From NCBI RefSeq assembly GCF_900114285.1, contig NZ_FOSN01000004.1, forward strand, positions 1-64,000: a stretch of DNA of 64,000 bases, read 5' to 3'. Below the pieces are notes generated by a model. The model was not told the DNA's origin and ran no database searches. It saw only the letters and a program-made list of their open reading frames with translations. Origin of the DNA: Methylocapsa palsarum. GTDB lineage: Bacteria > Pseudomonadota > Alphaproteobacteria > Rhizobiales > Beijerinckiaceae. Positions 34,774 through 44,693 of the stretch are shown here, piece after piece; positions within the stretch are counted from its first letter, which is position 1, and each line of letters opens with the position of its first letter. A program made the translations under genes and the position numbers.

Positions 34774-35219
34774 GCAAAAACCAATTTTCGATCAGGCCAG
34801 GATGCTCTCAAAAAAGGTAACGCGTCATTAACAACCGCGAGGGCGGACCGCCAGATCCACCACGATGGGCTTTCGACCAGCGGTCTCGCCGGTCCGTGAA
34901 AAACGATCAAAGTGTCCGGCATCGCTTTGATGAATAAATCGAAACGACCGCGAAGGCGCACACCCTCTCCTCCAACTTGACGTTAACCATTTGCTCCTTT
35001 TTTGGCGAGAATGTGAAGAAATCTGTTCGACGCCCGCTTTTGACGCCGCCCCCCAACGCGGCGATCGCCTCCGCCGTGAGCCTTGGTCCGGAAACACAAG
35101 GATCCGTCATCTCTTTGTCATGGCCAGAGACAAGAAGGTTGATCGCGCTAGAGTTCCGGCCTAGTCAGGCGCAACCGCCTTGCGCCCGGCTGACCGGACA
35201 GATCCCCTAAAGGCCCGCC
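34774..35219. promoter_or_regulatory. Divergent intergenic region
   Basis: About 450 bases between the divergent lysozyme and ABC-permease genes. No small gene or named element recognised; it should hold both promoters. Confidence 0.4.
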
Positions 35220-36956
35220 ATGATGTCACGGTTCGTCGCCTTCACTTCGCTTGGCCGGAAGGCGCTCCCCAATCAGTACGATCTTTTGGCGCTGGCGCTG
35301 ATCATTGCGGCATTTATCGCCGTCTCCCACACCACCAGCGGCCTGACCTTGCCGCTCGAAGCGCCGGAATCGACCGCCATTTCGCTCGATTACCGGCATC
35401 TGCCGTATTACGCCTTGCGCACCACCTTGCGCATGTTCGCGGCGATCGCCCTTTCCCTGCTGTTCACCTTCACATATGCGACGCTGGCGGCGAAAAGCCG
35501 CCGGGCCGAGATGGTTCTGATCCCCTTGCTCGACGTCCTGCAATCGGTTCCGATCCTCGGCTTTCTGTCCTTCACCGTGACGTTCTTTCTGGGGCTCTTC
35601 CCCGGATCGGTGCTCGGGGCGGAATGCGCGGCCGTGTTCGCGATCTTCACCTCGCAGGCCTGGAACATGGCGTTTTCCTTCTACCAGTCGCTGCGCGGCG
35701 TCCCGCGCGACCTCATCGAGGTTTCCCGCGGCTTCCAGCTCTCTGGCTGGCAAAAGTTCTGGCAGCTCGAGGCGCCCTTCGCGATGCCGGGGCTGATCTG
35801 GAACACGATGATGTCGATGTCCGGAGGCTGGTTCTTCGTCGTGGCGTCGGAAGCCATCTCGGTCGGCGACACCACGATCAAGCTGCCGGGAATCGGCTCC
35901 TACCTCGCCGTCGCGATCGACGACAAGAGCATTCCCGCCGTGTTCGCGGCGATCATCACGATGATGTTCGTCATCATCGGCTATGACCAGTTGCTGTTCC
36001 GGCCTCTCGTCGTGTTCGCGGCGCGGTTCCGGGTGGAGCTTTCGGCGAGCCAGACACAGGAAAGCTCCTGGGTTTCGCAGGTCTTCCGGCAAACCCGCTG
36101 GTTGCGGGCTCTGATGAGCGGCCCGGCCGAGATGTTCCACAGCATTTCTCTGTGGCGGCTCGAACTGCCCTTCCGCTGGCCGGCCGCGAATGCGGACGCG
36201 CGAGCGCCGAGCCGCCTGCTTGACGTCATCTGGCTGGTCCTTGTCGCGGCCCTCGCCTTCTGGGCGGGCCGCCTGATCTTCAATTTCGTCCGCCACGACC
36301 TTGTCCTCGCCGACGTCGAGCAGGCGGTCCTGTTGACCTTGATCACCATGCTGCGCGTGGTGCTGCTGATGGCGCTTGCGACGGTAGTGTGGGTGCCCAT
36401 CGGCGTCTGGATCGGCCTGCGTCCGGCGCTCGCCGAAAAAGTCCAGCCGCTGGCGCAATTCCTGGCGGCGTTCCCGGCCAACGTCATTTTTCCCGTCGCC
36501 GTGGTGGCGATCCTGAGATTCCACCTCAACCCCGACATCTGGTTGAGCTTCCTGATCATCTTTGGCACGCAATGGTATATTCTGTTCAACGTGATCGCAG
36601 GGGCGACCGCGTTTCCGAACGACCTGAGGGAAGCCGCGGCGAATTTTCAAATCCGGGGCTGGTCCTGGTGGCGCTACGTGATCCTGCCCGGGATCTTTCC
36701 GTATTACATGACAGGGGCGTTGACGGCCTCGGGCGGATCGTGGAACGCCGCCATCGTCGCCGAATATGTGAAATGGGGCGACGACACGATCTCCGCCCAT
36801 GGCATCGGCGCCTATATCGCCAAGGCGACGGCGGACGGCGATTTTCCCCGCATCGTGCTCGGCGTCGTCGTCATGTCGATCTTCGTGATCCTGTTCAATC
36901 GTCTGTTTTGGCGCCCGCTGTTCGGCCTCGCCGAAAAGCGCCTGCGGCTGGATTAA
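35220..36956 (+). CDS. Fused two-domain ABC transporter permease (NitT/TauT-like)
   Basis: A 578-residue protein carrying two binding-protein-dependent permease domains in one chain, about residues 65-270 and 370-575, where usual members have one of 250-300 residues. Each half has an EAA-type loop: PRDLIEVSRGFQLSGWQKF in the first and PNDLREAAANFQIRGWSWW in the second. This resembles NitT/TauT/SsuC permeases. The ATPase gene follows after 9 bases. No periplasmic binding protein gene is present, so substrate and direction are unknown. A long antisense open frame covers this gene and is rejected. Confidence 0.85.
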   Translation: MMSRFVAFTSLGRKALPNQYDLLALALIIAAFIAVSHTTSGLTLPLEAPESTAISLDYRHLPYYALRTTLRMFAAIALSLLFTFTYATLAAKSRRAEMVLIPLLDVLQSVPILGFLSFTVTFFLGLFPGSVLGAECAAVFAIFTSQAWNMAFSFYQSLRGVPRDLIEVSRGFQLSGWQKFWQLEAPFAMPGLIWNTMMSMSGGWFFVVASEAISVGDTTIKLPGIGSYLAVAIDDKSIPAVFAAIITMMFVIIGYDQLLFRPLVVFAARFRVELSASQTQESSWVSQVFRQTRWLRALMSGPAEMFHSISLWRLELPFRWPAANADARAPSRLLDVIWLVLVAALAFWAGRLIFNFVRHDLVLADVEQAVLLTLITMLRVVLLMALATVVWVPIGVWIGLRPALAEKVQPLAQFLAAFPANVIFPVAVVAILRFHLNPDIWLSFLIIFGTQWYILFNVIAGATAFPNDLREAAANFQIRGWSWWRYVILPGIFPYYMTGALTASGGSWNAAIVAEYVKWGDDTISAHGIGAYIAKATADGDFPRIVLGVVVMSIFVILFNRLFWRPLFGLAEKRLRLD

Positions 36957-36965
36957 GGACATCCC

Positions 36966-38315
36966 ATGGCTGACAAGAACCCGCCTCACACGAATTCGTC
37001 CGCGCCGTCCTTCCGGCGCAAGCTGCTGCTCGAAGTCAGGAACGTCAGCCAGCATTATCTGACCGGATCTGGCGAACGCGGGCCGGCCGTTCTCGACGAC
37101 GTTTCCCTCAATCTCAGGGAAAACGAGATCGTCGGCCTTCTCGGGCGGTCGGGAAGCGGCAAGTCCACGCTTCTTCGCCTTGTTGCGGGCCTTACGACCC
37201 CGACCGGCGGCGACGTCACTTATCTTGGCGAGCCGGTCGAGGGCCCCGTCGACGGGGTCGCCATGGTGTTTCAGAGCTTCGCGCTGTTTCCGTGGCTGTC
37301 GGTCCTGTCCAACGTCGAACTCGGCCTCCGGTCCAAGAACGTCGGCAAGGACGAGGCGCGGCGGCGCGCGCTGAAGGCGATCGACCTGATCGGTCTCGAC
37401 GGTTTCGAATCGGCCTTCCCCAAGGAACTCTCCGGCGGCATGCGCCAGCGCGTCGGCTTCGCCCGCGCGCTCGTCGTTCATCCCAACATCTTGCTGATGG
37501 ACGAGCCGTTCTCCGCCCTCGACGTTCTCACCGCGGAAACCCTGCGCACCGATCTGCTCGACCTCTGGGTCGAAGGCCGGATGCCGATCCAATCGATCCT
37601 CATGGTGACGCACAACATCGAGGAGGCGGTCTTGATGTGCAACCGCATCCTCGTCCTGTCGTCAAATCCGGGCCGGATCGCGGCCGAAATCCAGGTGACC
37701 TTGCAGCATCCGCGCAACCGGCTCGATCCCGAGTTCCGGCAATTGGTCGACAAGATCTACGCGCTGATGACGAAGCGGCCGGTCGTCGCCGCGGCCGGCC
37801 GGGACGGCGCATTTCCCGGCCTTGGCTTCGGCATGGCGCTCCCGCGCCTCTCAACCAACACGATCTCCGGCATGATCGAGGAGATCGCCGCCGAACCTTA
37901 TCACGGCCGCGCCGATCTTCCCGCTCTCGCCGACAGTCTGCAGATGGAGGTCGACGAGCTGTTTCCGGTGGCGGAAACCCTGCAGCTGCTGCGCTTCGCC
38001 GAGGTCGAGGAAGGCGACATCAGGTTGACGCCCGCCGGGCTTCGTTTCGCCGAAGCCGAAGTCGACGTGCGCAAGAAACTGTTCGGCGATCATCTCCTCG
38101 CCTATCTTCCGCTGGCCGCGCGGATCAAGCACGTGCTCGACGACCGCCCGGCGCACACGGCGAGAACCACACGGTTCCTGGAGGAGCTCGAGGATTATAT
38201 GTCGGAGGATTACGCCGACCAGACCCTGAAAAGCGTCATCAACTGGGGCCGGTACGGCGAACTTTTCGCCTATGACGAGACCTCGGAAACCTTTAGCCTC
38301 GAAAACCCGGAATAG
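36966..38315 (+). CDS. ABC ATPase with C-terminal AAA-associated domain
   Basis: A 449-residue protein. Residues about 20-260 are an ABC ATPase of the nitrate/sulfonate type: Walker A GRSGSGKST (about 60-68), signature LSGGMRQR (155-162), Walker B LLMDEP (176-181) and the H-loop VTHNIEEA. Residues about 295-435 match the AAA-associated C-terminal domain (ISGMIEEIA, LQLLRFAEVEEGDIRLTPAG), thought to be regulatory. It energises the fused permease encoded just upstream. The multicopper oxidase gene starts 42 bases later and may share the transcript. Confidence 0.88.
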   Translation: MADKNPPHTNSSAPSFRRKLLLEVRNVSQHYLTGSGERGPAVLDDVSLNLRENEIVGLLGRSGSGKSTLLRLVAGLTTPTGGDVTYLGEPVEGPVDGVAMVFQSFALFPWLSVLSNVELGLRSKNVGKDEARRRALKAIDLIGLDGFESAFPKELSGGMRQRVGFARALVVHPNILLMDEPFSALDVLTAETLRTDLLDLWVEGRMPIQSILMVTHNIEEAVLMCNRILVLSSNPGRIAAEIQVTLQHPRNRLDPEFRQLVDKIYALMTKRPVVAAAGRDGAFPGLGFGMALPRLSTNTISGMIEEIAAEPYHGRADLPALADSLQMEVDELFPVAETLQLLRFAEVEEGDIRLTPAGLRFAEAEVDVRKKLFGDHLLAYLPLAARIKHVLDDRPAHTARTTRFLEELEDYMSEDYADQTLKSVINWGRYGELFAYDETSETFSLENPE

Positions 38316-38357
38316 GCTCCCGAAAAACGCGAGCCTTGGACAAGAGAAAGATCCTCG

Positions 38358-39788
38358 ATGCTCACCCGCCGGAAATTCCTTGGCGCGTCCCTCGCCGCCG
38401 GGACCATTGGAGTTCATCGCGGCTGGTCCGACGAAGTCGCCCCCGCAATCCTGCGCATCGAGAATCGCACGATTGAAGTCAACGGCAAAGCCGCCCCGGT
38501 GTTCGGCATCCGCCAGCCCGACGGCTCCGCCGGGCTCATCGCGGAGGCCGGACAGCCGTTCCGGGTCCGCGTCGAAAATCGCCTCAATGAGCCCAGCATT
38601 CTTCACTGGCACGGTCTGACTCCGCCCTGGCGCCAGGATGGCGTGCATGAACTTGACGGCGGACTGATCGCTCCCGGCGCAAGCGCCGACTACGACTTTC
38701 CGCTGCGCGCGCCCGGCACGTTCTTCATGCATTCGCATCATGGGCTTCAAGAGCAGCAGCTGCTGTCCGCGCCGCTGATCGTGCGCGAGGCAGGAACCGG
38801 CTCCGGGGCGCAGGACGTGATCGTGATGCTCGCCGATTTCAGCTTCACGCCTCCCGAGGAGCTTTTCGCGCGGCTGCGCGACCCGAAATCAATGGCGAAC
38901 ATGAACCATATGGATATGACGCCGGAGGAAATGGCGGCGATGCCCGGGATGGCCGGAATGTCGACGCACGACGCGGAGCCAGACATCAACGACATCGACT
39001 ACGACGCCTTCCTCGCCAACGACCGCACCCTGCGCGATCCCGAGGTGGTCAAGGTCGAAGCAGGCGGACCTGTCCGCCTGCGCATCATCAACGCCTCGGC
39101 GATGAGCGGCTATCATCTCGATCTCGGCGAGTTGCAGGGTCGACTCGCCGCCGTCGACGGGCATGCCGTCGTTCCGGTCTTTAGCCGCACATTTCCGATC
39201 GTTGTCGGGCAACGCCTCGATATCGAGCTGAATGTCCCGCCCGGCGCCGGCGCCTATCCGATCCTCGCAACGCTGGAAGGCGGGCGCAAGCGCACCGGGA
39301 TCGTCCTGCGCGCCGGCGCGGGAACGGTGACGAAGCTTGCCGAGGAAGCCGCAAGCGCCACGCCCGCGATCACTCTCGGCCTCGAGGCCTGGCTGCGCGC
39401 GGCGGCGCCGCCGCCGCCCCGCCCGGCGGACCGCGCCTACGACGTGAACCTCACAGGCTCCATGGCGGGCTATCAATGGTCGATCGACGACGTCGCCTGG
39501 ACGGAGACGACCCCTCCCCTGCTGGTCAGGCAAGGCGAGCGGGTCGAGCTTACGTTCGTCAACAAGACCAGCATGGCGCATCCCATGCACCTGCATGGGC
39601 ATGACTTCCAGGTTGTCGCCATCAACGGCGACCGTTTTGCGGGCGCGGTGCGGGACACGGTTCTCGCGCCGCCGAAGACCAGCGTCACCATCGCCTTCGA
39701 CGCCAATAATCCAGGCTGGTGGGCGATCCATTGCCACATGGCCTACCACATGGCGGCGGGGATGTTCACGACGATCAGATACGGGTGA
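38358..39788 (+). CDS. Tat-exported multicopper oxidase with Met-rich loop
   Basis: A 476-residue laccase/CopA-type oxidase. The twin-arginine signal is LTRRKFLGASLAAGTIG. Copper ligands: HWHG (83-86), HSHHG (125-129), HPMHLHGH and the type-1 block HCHMAYHMAAGM at the C terminus. Residues 179-201 form a Met/His-rich loop (NMNHMDMTPEEMAAMPGMAG), as in cuprous oxidases such as CueO and CopA. The likely role is periplasmic Cu(I) oxidation or metal detoxification; substrate unproven. It follows the ABC genes closely. Confidence 0.9.
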   Translation: MLTRRKFLGASLAAGTIGVHRGWSDEVAPAILRIENRTIEVNGKAAPVFGIRQPDGSAGLIAEAGQPFRVRVENRLNEPSILHWHGLTPPWRQDGVHELDGGLIAPGASADYDFPLRAPGTFFMHSHHGLQEQQLLSAPLIVREAGTGSGAQDVIVMLADFSFTPPEELFARLRDPKSMANMNHMDMTPEEMAAMPGMAGMSTHDAEPDINDIDYDAFLANDRTLRDPEVVKVEAGGPVRLRIINASAMSGYHLDLGELQGRLAAVDGHAVVPVFSRTFPIVVGQRLDIELNVPPGAGAYPILATLEGGRKRTGIVLRAGAGTVTKLAEEAASATPAITLGLEAWLRAAAPPPPRPADRAYDVNLTGSMAGYQWSIDDVAWTETTPPLLVRQGERVELTFVNKTSMAHPMHLHGHDFQVVAINGDRFAGAVRDTVLAPPKTSVTIAFDANNPGWWAIHCHMAYHMAAGMFTTIRYG

Positions 39789-39821
39789 GCAGGCTCGAAA
39801 CAGCTCCTTTGCCGAAGCTCT

Positions 39822-41258
39822 CTACCCCAGCCCGAACCACAGCGTCGCGATCCCCAGAAACGATCCGTAACCGACAACATCCGTGACCGTGGTGACGAAG
39901 GCGCTCGACGAGACGGCGGGATCGATGCGGAGACGATCCAGCGCCTGGGGAATCAATATTCCGCCGAGCGCCCCCGCGATCAGGTTTGTCAGCATGGCGA
40001 GCGCAATGACCACTCCGAGCCCGGAGAGGCCGAACCAGAAGGCCGCGACGAGGCCCGTGATCGCGCCGAACGCGGCCCCGTTCAGGGCGCCCACCAGGAC
40101 TTCGCGCAAAATGACGCGATAGGCGTTGAGGCGCGACAGCTCTCTTGTCGCGAGCGCGCGCACCGCCACGGTCATCGTCTGCGTCGCCGCATTGCCGCCC
40201 TGGCTCGCGACGATCGGGGCGAGCACGGCCAGCGCCACCATTTTTTGTAATGACCCTTCGAACAGCCCCAGCACAGACGAGGCGATGAACGCCGTGATAA
40301 GGTTGACGAACAACCAGACGAACCGGCTTTTTGCGGTCCACCAGACCGTGTCCGAGAGTTCTTCATTTTCGGAAACGCCGCCAAGCGCCTTCACTTCGGC
40401 GTCCGCTTCCTCCTGAATGACGTCGACGGCGTCGTCGATGGTGATGACGCCGACAAGGCGCTCGCCTTCGTCGACGACAGGAATCGAGACGAGATTATAG
40501 CGCTGGAACAAAAGCGCTACTTCCTGACGGTCCTCGGTCACCTCGACGCGGCGCCGGTCCACGGACATGATGTCTTCAAGGGGCGTCGAGCTTTTCGCCC
40601 GCAAAAGCGTGTCGAGAAAAATATTGCCCAACAGGCGGTGCGCCGGATCGACGATGAAGATTTCAAAGAAGGAATCCGGGAGATTTTCTTCCTCCGCGTC
40701 GCGCATGACGTCGATCGCCTGCCCCGCTGTCCAGAACGGCGGCGCGGTGACGAAGGACGTCTGCATCAGGCGCCCGGCGGAATGGTCCGGATAGTCGAGC
40801 GAGCGCTGCAATTGGGCGCGGTCGACTGGCGGCAGGGCCTCCAGGATTTCGGCCTGGTCTTCGGCGTCGAGGTCTTCGAGAATCGTGAGCGCGTCGTCGC
40901 TTTCGAGATCGCGCACGCCTTCGGCGACGGTCCGGTTCGGCAATTCCGCGAGGATTTCGTCGCGGATATTGTCGTCCATCTCGGTCAGGGCCGCGAAGTC
41001 GAACTCCGGCCCCATGAGCTCGATCAGCCTGAAGCGCTCGTCGGGATCGAGCGCGACGAGGACCGCGCCCAGATCCGCCTCGTGGAGAGACCCGGCGCGG
41101 GCGCAGACTAAAGACGCGTCCGACGAGTCGATCGCCGCCTTCAGTTCGTCAAGAAATTCGGATTTAATCTCGCCGTCGCTGTCGTAAAGGGAACCGGATT
41201 CGTCCGCGTCCCGGAGGCCGGACGCCGAGGCCTGATCGTCATCCTCGGTGTCGGCCAT
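39822..41258 (-). CDS. mgtE: Magnesium transporter MgtE
   Basis: 478 residues, normal for MgtE. An N-terminal helical domain (about 30-170, with LDAEDQAEILEALPPVDRAQL), a CBS-domain pair (about 170-300, SVDRRRVEVTEDRQEVALLF and VVDEGERLVGVITIDDAVDVI), then five membrane helices with VLAPIVASQGGNAATQTMTV, the region lining the ion pore. It imports Mg2+, gated by cytoplasmic Mg2+ binding to the N and CBS domains. It is convergent with the oxidase gene and alone on its strand. Confidence 0.92.
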   Translation of the reverse strand: MADTEDDDQASASGLRDADESGSLYDSDGEIKSEFLDELKAAIDSSDASLVCARAGSLHEADLGAVLVALDPDERFRLIELMGPEFDFAALTEMDDNIRDEILAELPNRTVAEGVRDLESDDALTILEDLDAEDQAEILEALPPVDRAQLQRSLDYPDHSAGRLMQTSFVTAPPFWTAGQAIDVMRDAEEENLPDSFFEIFIVDPAHRLLGNIFLDTLLRAKSSTPLEDIMSVDRRRVEVTEDRQEVALLFQRYNLVSIPVVDEGERLVGVITIDDAVDVIQEEADAEVKALGGVSENEELSDTVWWTAKSRFVWLFVNLITAFIASSVLGLFEGSLQKMVALAVLAPIVASQGGNAATQTMTVAVRALATRELSRLNAYRVILREVLVGALNGAAFGAITGLVAAFWFGLSGLGVVIALAMLTNLIAGALGGILIPQALDRLRIDPAVSSSAFVTTVTDVVGYGSFLGIATLWFGLG

Positions 41259-41438
41259 CAGTTCAGTCCAGGTTCGTGGGGGTCACCGGGTTCATAAAGG
41301 GCTTTGCGATCCGGTCAAACCGCGAAAACGAATTGCCGCGTTTTGGCCTTATTGTTTTCCGCCAGTCTCATCGTTTTTATCTCAATTTTTCGCCAATCCT
41401 GACTTGTCCGGCCTTGGCGCGCTCGAAGGGTTACCCGA

Positions 41439-42386
41439 ATGGGACAACAAAAACCAACGCTTGAGGTTTTTTGGCGCGCCGCCAAAACAGTGCTGAGCGT
41501 CGCCGCCGGTCTTTTGCAGCCGCTCCTGCCCGGCCCCGCGGCCGCTAGGTCGCCCTCCTGCGCCCCCGACGCCCTTGGCGTCAGCCGGACGCTCTATCTT
41601 GGAACCGAGGGCGGCTGGCGGGCCGGCCTGAAAAGTTATCCGCAGACCCTTGCGCTCGACGATCACGAAGTCATCCTCACCTTCGACGACGGCCCGCTGA
41701 ATTCCACGACCGGGAAGATCCTCGACGCGCTCGCGGCCGAATGCGTGAAAGCCACGTTCTTTCTCGTCGGCCGCAACGCCGAAGCCTCGCCCGCGCTTGT
41801 CAAACGCGAGATCGCCGAAGGCCATACGGTCGCGCATCATTCCTATTCGCATCCGGGCGCGACCTTGCGCCGCTTGAGCGAGAAGGCGGCGCTGGCCGAG
41901 ATCGTCAAGGGTTTCACCGCCGTGGACAAGGCGGGCTACGGCGCGGCGGGCGCGACCCCGAGAACGCCCTTCTTCCGCTATCCGGGCTTCGCCGATTCGC
42001 CGGAAACGCTTGCGTGGCTCGCGCAGAACAATATCGCCGTGCTCGGCGCGGACCTTTGGGCCTCCGACTGGCAACCGATGACGCCGCAGGCGGAGCTTGA
42101 CCTCGTCATGGACCGCCTCGACAAGGAAAAGCGCGGCATCCTCCTCTTCCACGACACCAAGGCGCAGACGGCGGCGATGCTGCCTGCCCTGCTCCGCGAA
42201 CTGAAGCAGCGGGGATACAGAATCGTCCATATCGCGCCGGGCGGCGAACCGCCGCCGCTCAGGGCCGCGCCGCCAGGCTGGACCTCGGAGACGGACAAGA
42301 TCATCGCGAATGTTTTCGCCAAGGAATACGGCGCCCGGCCGGCGAGGCGTCCGGCCCTGGCGCCGGCGCCGATGGGCGCCCGCTGA
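41439..42386 (+). CDS. Polysaccharide deacetylase (NodB homology)
   Basis: A 315-residue exported protein with a hydrophobic N terminus ending near GPAAARS. NodB motifs are all present: ILTFDDGPLN (catalytic Asp, metal Asp), VAHHSYSHPGAT (metal His pair), FFRYPGFADS and ILLFHDTKAQ (catalytic His). It removes acetyl groups from an N-acetylated sugar polymer such as peptidoglycan or an exopolysaccharide in the periplasm. GAAGGG precedes the ATG. No partner genes are adjacent. Confidence 0.88.
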   Translation: MGQQKPTLEVFWRAAKTVLSVAAGLLQPLLPGPAAARSPSCAPDALGVSRTLYLGTEGGWRAGLKSYPQTLALDDHEVILTFDDGPLNSTTGKILDALAAECVKATFFLVGRNAEASPALVKREIAEGHTVAHHSYSHPGATLRRLSEKAALAEIVKGFTAVDKAGYGAAGATPRTPFFRYPGFADSPETLAWLAQNNIAVLGADLWASDWQPMTPQAELDLVMDRLDKEKRGILLFHDTKAQTAAMLPALLRELKQRGYRIVHIAPGGEPPPLRAAPPGWTSETDKIIANVFAKEYGARPARRPALAPAPMGAR

Positions 42387-42440
42387 CGCCAGATGACGCC
42401 CGATTCATGGGCCTCATTTGCCGAGGATAAGCCAGGCTGC

Positions 42441-42555
42441 TAGAGCGCTTTCCGATCGCATGAAGTCATGCGATCGATCAGAAATCGCTCCAGAGTTAAA
42501 GCTTGAGCATATTCTTCTCGATTGGATTGATTCAATCCGATCGGAATATGCTCTA
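42441..42555. repeat. 115-bp dispersed palindromic repeat, full copy 1
   Basis: It starts TAGAGC and ends GCTCTA. Hairpin one is CGATCGCATGA-AG-TCATGCGATCG; hairpin two has outer arms GAGCATATTC and GAATATGCTC around a GATTGGATTGA/TTCAATCCGATC stem. A second full copy lies at 54106-54220 and a half copy at 33848. All copies are intergenic. Confidence 0.8.
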
Positions 42556-42622
42556 GACGGACATCAAACGACCGGTCCACGCTCCTTTTCCTGCCGGACC
42601 CTCCGCAAGGCCCCATTGAGCG

Positions 42623-43504
42623 ATGTCCCGCAGGCTGCTGATAGTCCATCACAAGAACGCCGCGGGCGGCCCGGACGCGCCTTACCTCGTCAGTCTCATG
42701 CGCCCCGAATGGGAGCGCGCCGGCTGGTCGGTGACCGACGTCGCCGGAACAGCCCGCAGGCCTCCGGCGGACGTCGCGTTTCTCCATGTCGACCAGTCGC
42801 TTGTGCCGGACGAATACCGGGAATTCGCAAACGGCTATCCCGCCGCGGTCAACGCAAATATCCAGGACATCCGCAAAAGCTCCTATTCCCGCAACCGGGT
42901 TGTGCGCGGCGACGGGTATGACGGGCCTGTGATCGTCAAGACGGACCTCAACTCCGCGGGATTTCCCGAAATCAATCTGCAATATCCGCATTGGAGCCCG
43001 TTTGGCCTGGCGGCCCGCCTCCTCGCCCGGGAAGGGATTCGCTGGCCGGGCGGCGTTCAGCCGCGCTATCCCTATCCTATGCGCGGCAAGCAGGACTACC
43101 GCGTCTTTGACTCGGTTCGGGACGTCCCCGCCGGGGTCTTCGACTGCCCGGCGCTGATCGTCACGAAATTCAGTCCCGAGATGCATGACGGCAAATATTG
43201 CCTGCGCGAATGGTATTTCCTCGGCGACGTCAGCATTGATCGCGCCGAACTGTCCGACGATCCCGTGTCCACCTACGGAAAGCACACGCCGCGACTCGAC
43301 AAGCCCGCGCCGCCCGGGCTTTGGGATCTGCGGCGCAAGCTTGGTATGGATTACGGCAAGATCGATTATGCGATCTGCGACGGCGAACCCGTCGTCTTCG
43401 ATCTCAACAAAACAATCGGGTCGCGGCGCAGGCCGACCGAGGCGGCGAGGACGCTCGCCGCTGCGCTGGCGAAAGGGCTCGGCTCGTTGGCGAAAAGCGG
43501 CTGA
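42623..43504 (+). CDS. ATP-grasp-like protein of unknown function
   Basis: A 293-residue protein that I cannot place precisely. The N terminus, RRLLIVHHKNAAGGPDAPYL, looks like the pre-ATP-grasp strand; PVIVKTDLNSAG and later YGKIDYAICDGEPVVFDLNK then IG resemble the lysine and the Asp/Asn metal-binding strands of ATP-grasp ligases. A ligase adding an amino acid or similar group is possible. It stands alone between a palindromic repeat and tRNA-Leu, with no pathway context. Confidence 0.6.
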   Translation: MSRRLLIVHHKNAAGGPDAPYLVSLMRPEWERAGWSVTDVAGTARRPPADVAFLHVDQSLVPDEYREFANGYPAAVNANIQDIRKSSYSRNRVVRGDGYDGPVIVKTDLNSAGFPEINLQYPHWSPFGLAARLLAREGIRWPGGVQPRYPYPMRGKQDYRVFDSVRDVPAGVFDCPALIVTKFSPEMHDGKYCLREWYFLGDVSIDRAELSDDPVSTYGKHTPRLDKPAPPGLWDLRRKLGMDYGKIDYAICDGEPVVFDLNKTIGSRRRPTEAARTLAAALAKGLGSLAKSG

Positions 43505-43558
43505 CTGATTGGTCTTCGGGTCCCAAGGCGCAGACCCCAGACGAGGCCAACAGGAACT

Positions 43559-43643
43559 TGGTGCGGCCAAGAGGACTCGAACCTCCACTGGTTGCCCAAC
43601 TAGCACCTCAAGCTAGCGCGTCTACCAATTCCGCCATGGCCGC
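43559..43643 (-). tRNA. tRNA-Leu (anticodon GAG)
   Basis: An 85-base minus-strand gene including an encoded CCA. The acceptor stem pairs GCGGCCA with TGGCCGC. The anticodon stem CTAGC/GCTAG encloses loop TTGAGGT, giving anticodon GAG for CUC/CUU codons. A long variable arm and the T loop GGTTCGAGTCC fit leucine class II tRNAs. Confidence 0.95.
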
Positions 43644-43967
43644 AACCGCCCGTGCGAAGGATCAAAGGCCTTCGCCGAGGCAGGCGCGTCGTCTAACAAA
43701 TCGCCGCTCCCGTGGCAAGCAGCGATCCAAAATCTCCTCAAGAACCATACCTCGTCAGGATGGGGGAGGATCCGCCATCTTTCTCTGACGCTCCTTGGCG
43801 CGGCGCGCTCAAAGCCCTAAATCTTCGCAACACCTCGCCTCCGGCGAAGTCCGCGAACCGGCTCTTCACCTCACGCGAACCTGCTTTGCGCCTTGCATAT
43901 GGAGAAGAATATTTCCCTCTCGCAAGCGACCGCCGCGCCGTGTGCGCGCGACACCCTGACCAAAGTC

Positions 43968-44693
43968 ATGACGGCGCGCGAAGGATCGCCGCCGGTCGAA
44001 TGGCGAATCTCCCACGCGCCTGTCCCCTATTCCGAAGCCGTCGCCTTCATGGAGGCCCGCGCCGACGCCATCGCCGCAGGCGAAGCTGCGGAACAGGTCT
44101 GGCTTCTGGAGCATCCGCCGCTCTACACGAAAGGAACGTCGGCGCGGGACGCCGATCTGCTCGATCCGCGCTTTCCCGTCTTCGAATCGGGCCGCGGCGG
44201 CCAATTCACCTATCACGGCCCCGGCCAGCGCGTCGCCTATGTCATGCTCGACCTGAAACGCCGCCAGCCGGACGTGCGCTGTTTCGTCGCCGCCCTCGAG
44301 ACCTGGATCATCCGAACGCTCGCCTCGTTCGGCGTCGTCGGGCTCCGGCGCGAGGATCGCGTCGGGGTCTGGGTGGAGCGGCCGGACAAGCCGAGAGACC
44401 TTGGTGGGGAGATTGCCGAGGACAAGATCGCCGCGGCGGGGATCCGGCTCCGGCGCTGGGTGTCCTTCCATGGAATAGCGCTCAACATCGCGCCGGACCT
44501 TTCTCATTATACGGGGATCCGGCCCTGCGGCGTCGCGGACGCCCGGCTTGGCGTGACCAGCCTTCGCGATCTCGGATCAGACGCGGCCATGGATGACGTG
44601 GACGCGGCGCTCCTGCGCGAGTTCGAATGCGTTTTCGGCCCGGCGGTCCCGCTTGAGGTCAGCAGGCCGGCCCAACCGGAACCTCCCGGTTGA
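43968..44693 (+). CDS. lipB: Octanoyltransferase LipB
   Basis: 241 residues from the ATG at 43968; a TTG at 43893 and an ATG at 43899 would extend it by about 25 residues, but the LipB-like sequence starts near [12 protein letters not shown]. It moves octanoyl groups from acyl carrier protein to lipoate-dependent enzymes. Motifs are [36 protein letters not shown], the lysine in [14 protein letters not shown] and the catalytic cysteine in [16 protein letters not shown]. Length and order are normal. It is convergent with cutA; their ends are adjacent. Confidence 0.92.
   Translation: MTAREGSPPVEWRISHAPVPYSEAVAFMEARADAIAAGEAAEQVWLLEHPPLYTKGTSARDADLLDPRFPVFESGRGGQFTYHGPGQRVAYVMLDLKRRQPDVRCFVAALETWIIRTLASFGVVGLRREDRVGVWVERPDKPRDLGGEIAEDKIAAAGIRLRRWVSFHGIALNIAPDLSHYTGIRPCGVADARLGVTSLRDLGSDAAMDDVDAALLREFECVFGPAVPLEVSRPAQPEPPG

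Noticed and set aside
35226-37613. 795-codon minus-strand open frame
   Set aside because: It is antisense to the ABC permease and ATPase, whose motifs are clear. The translation is rich in Arg, Gly, Asp and Gln without any domain, typical of a GC-rich shadow frame.
42440-43606. 388-codon minus-strand open frame
   Set aside because: Antisense to the ATP-grasp-like gene and runs through a palindromic repeat and part of the tRNA gene.
43559-43643. tRNA-Leu as attachment site of the integrated element
   Set aside because: It lies 16 kb from the integrase with core genes between; no tRNA-like sequence is near the integrase.
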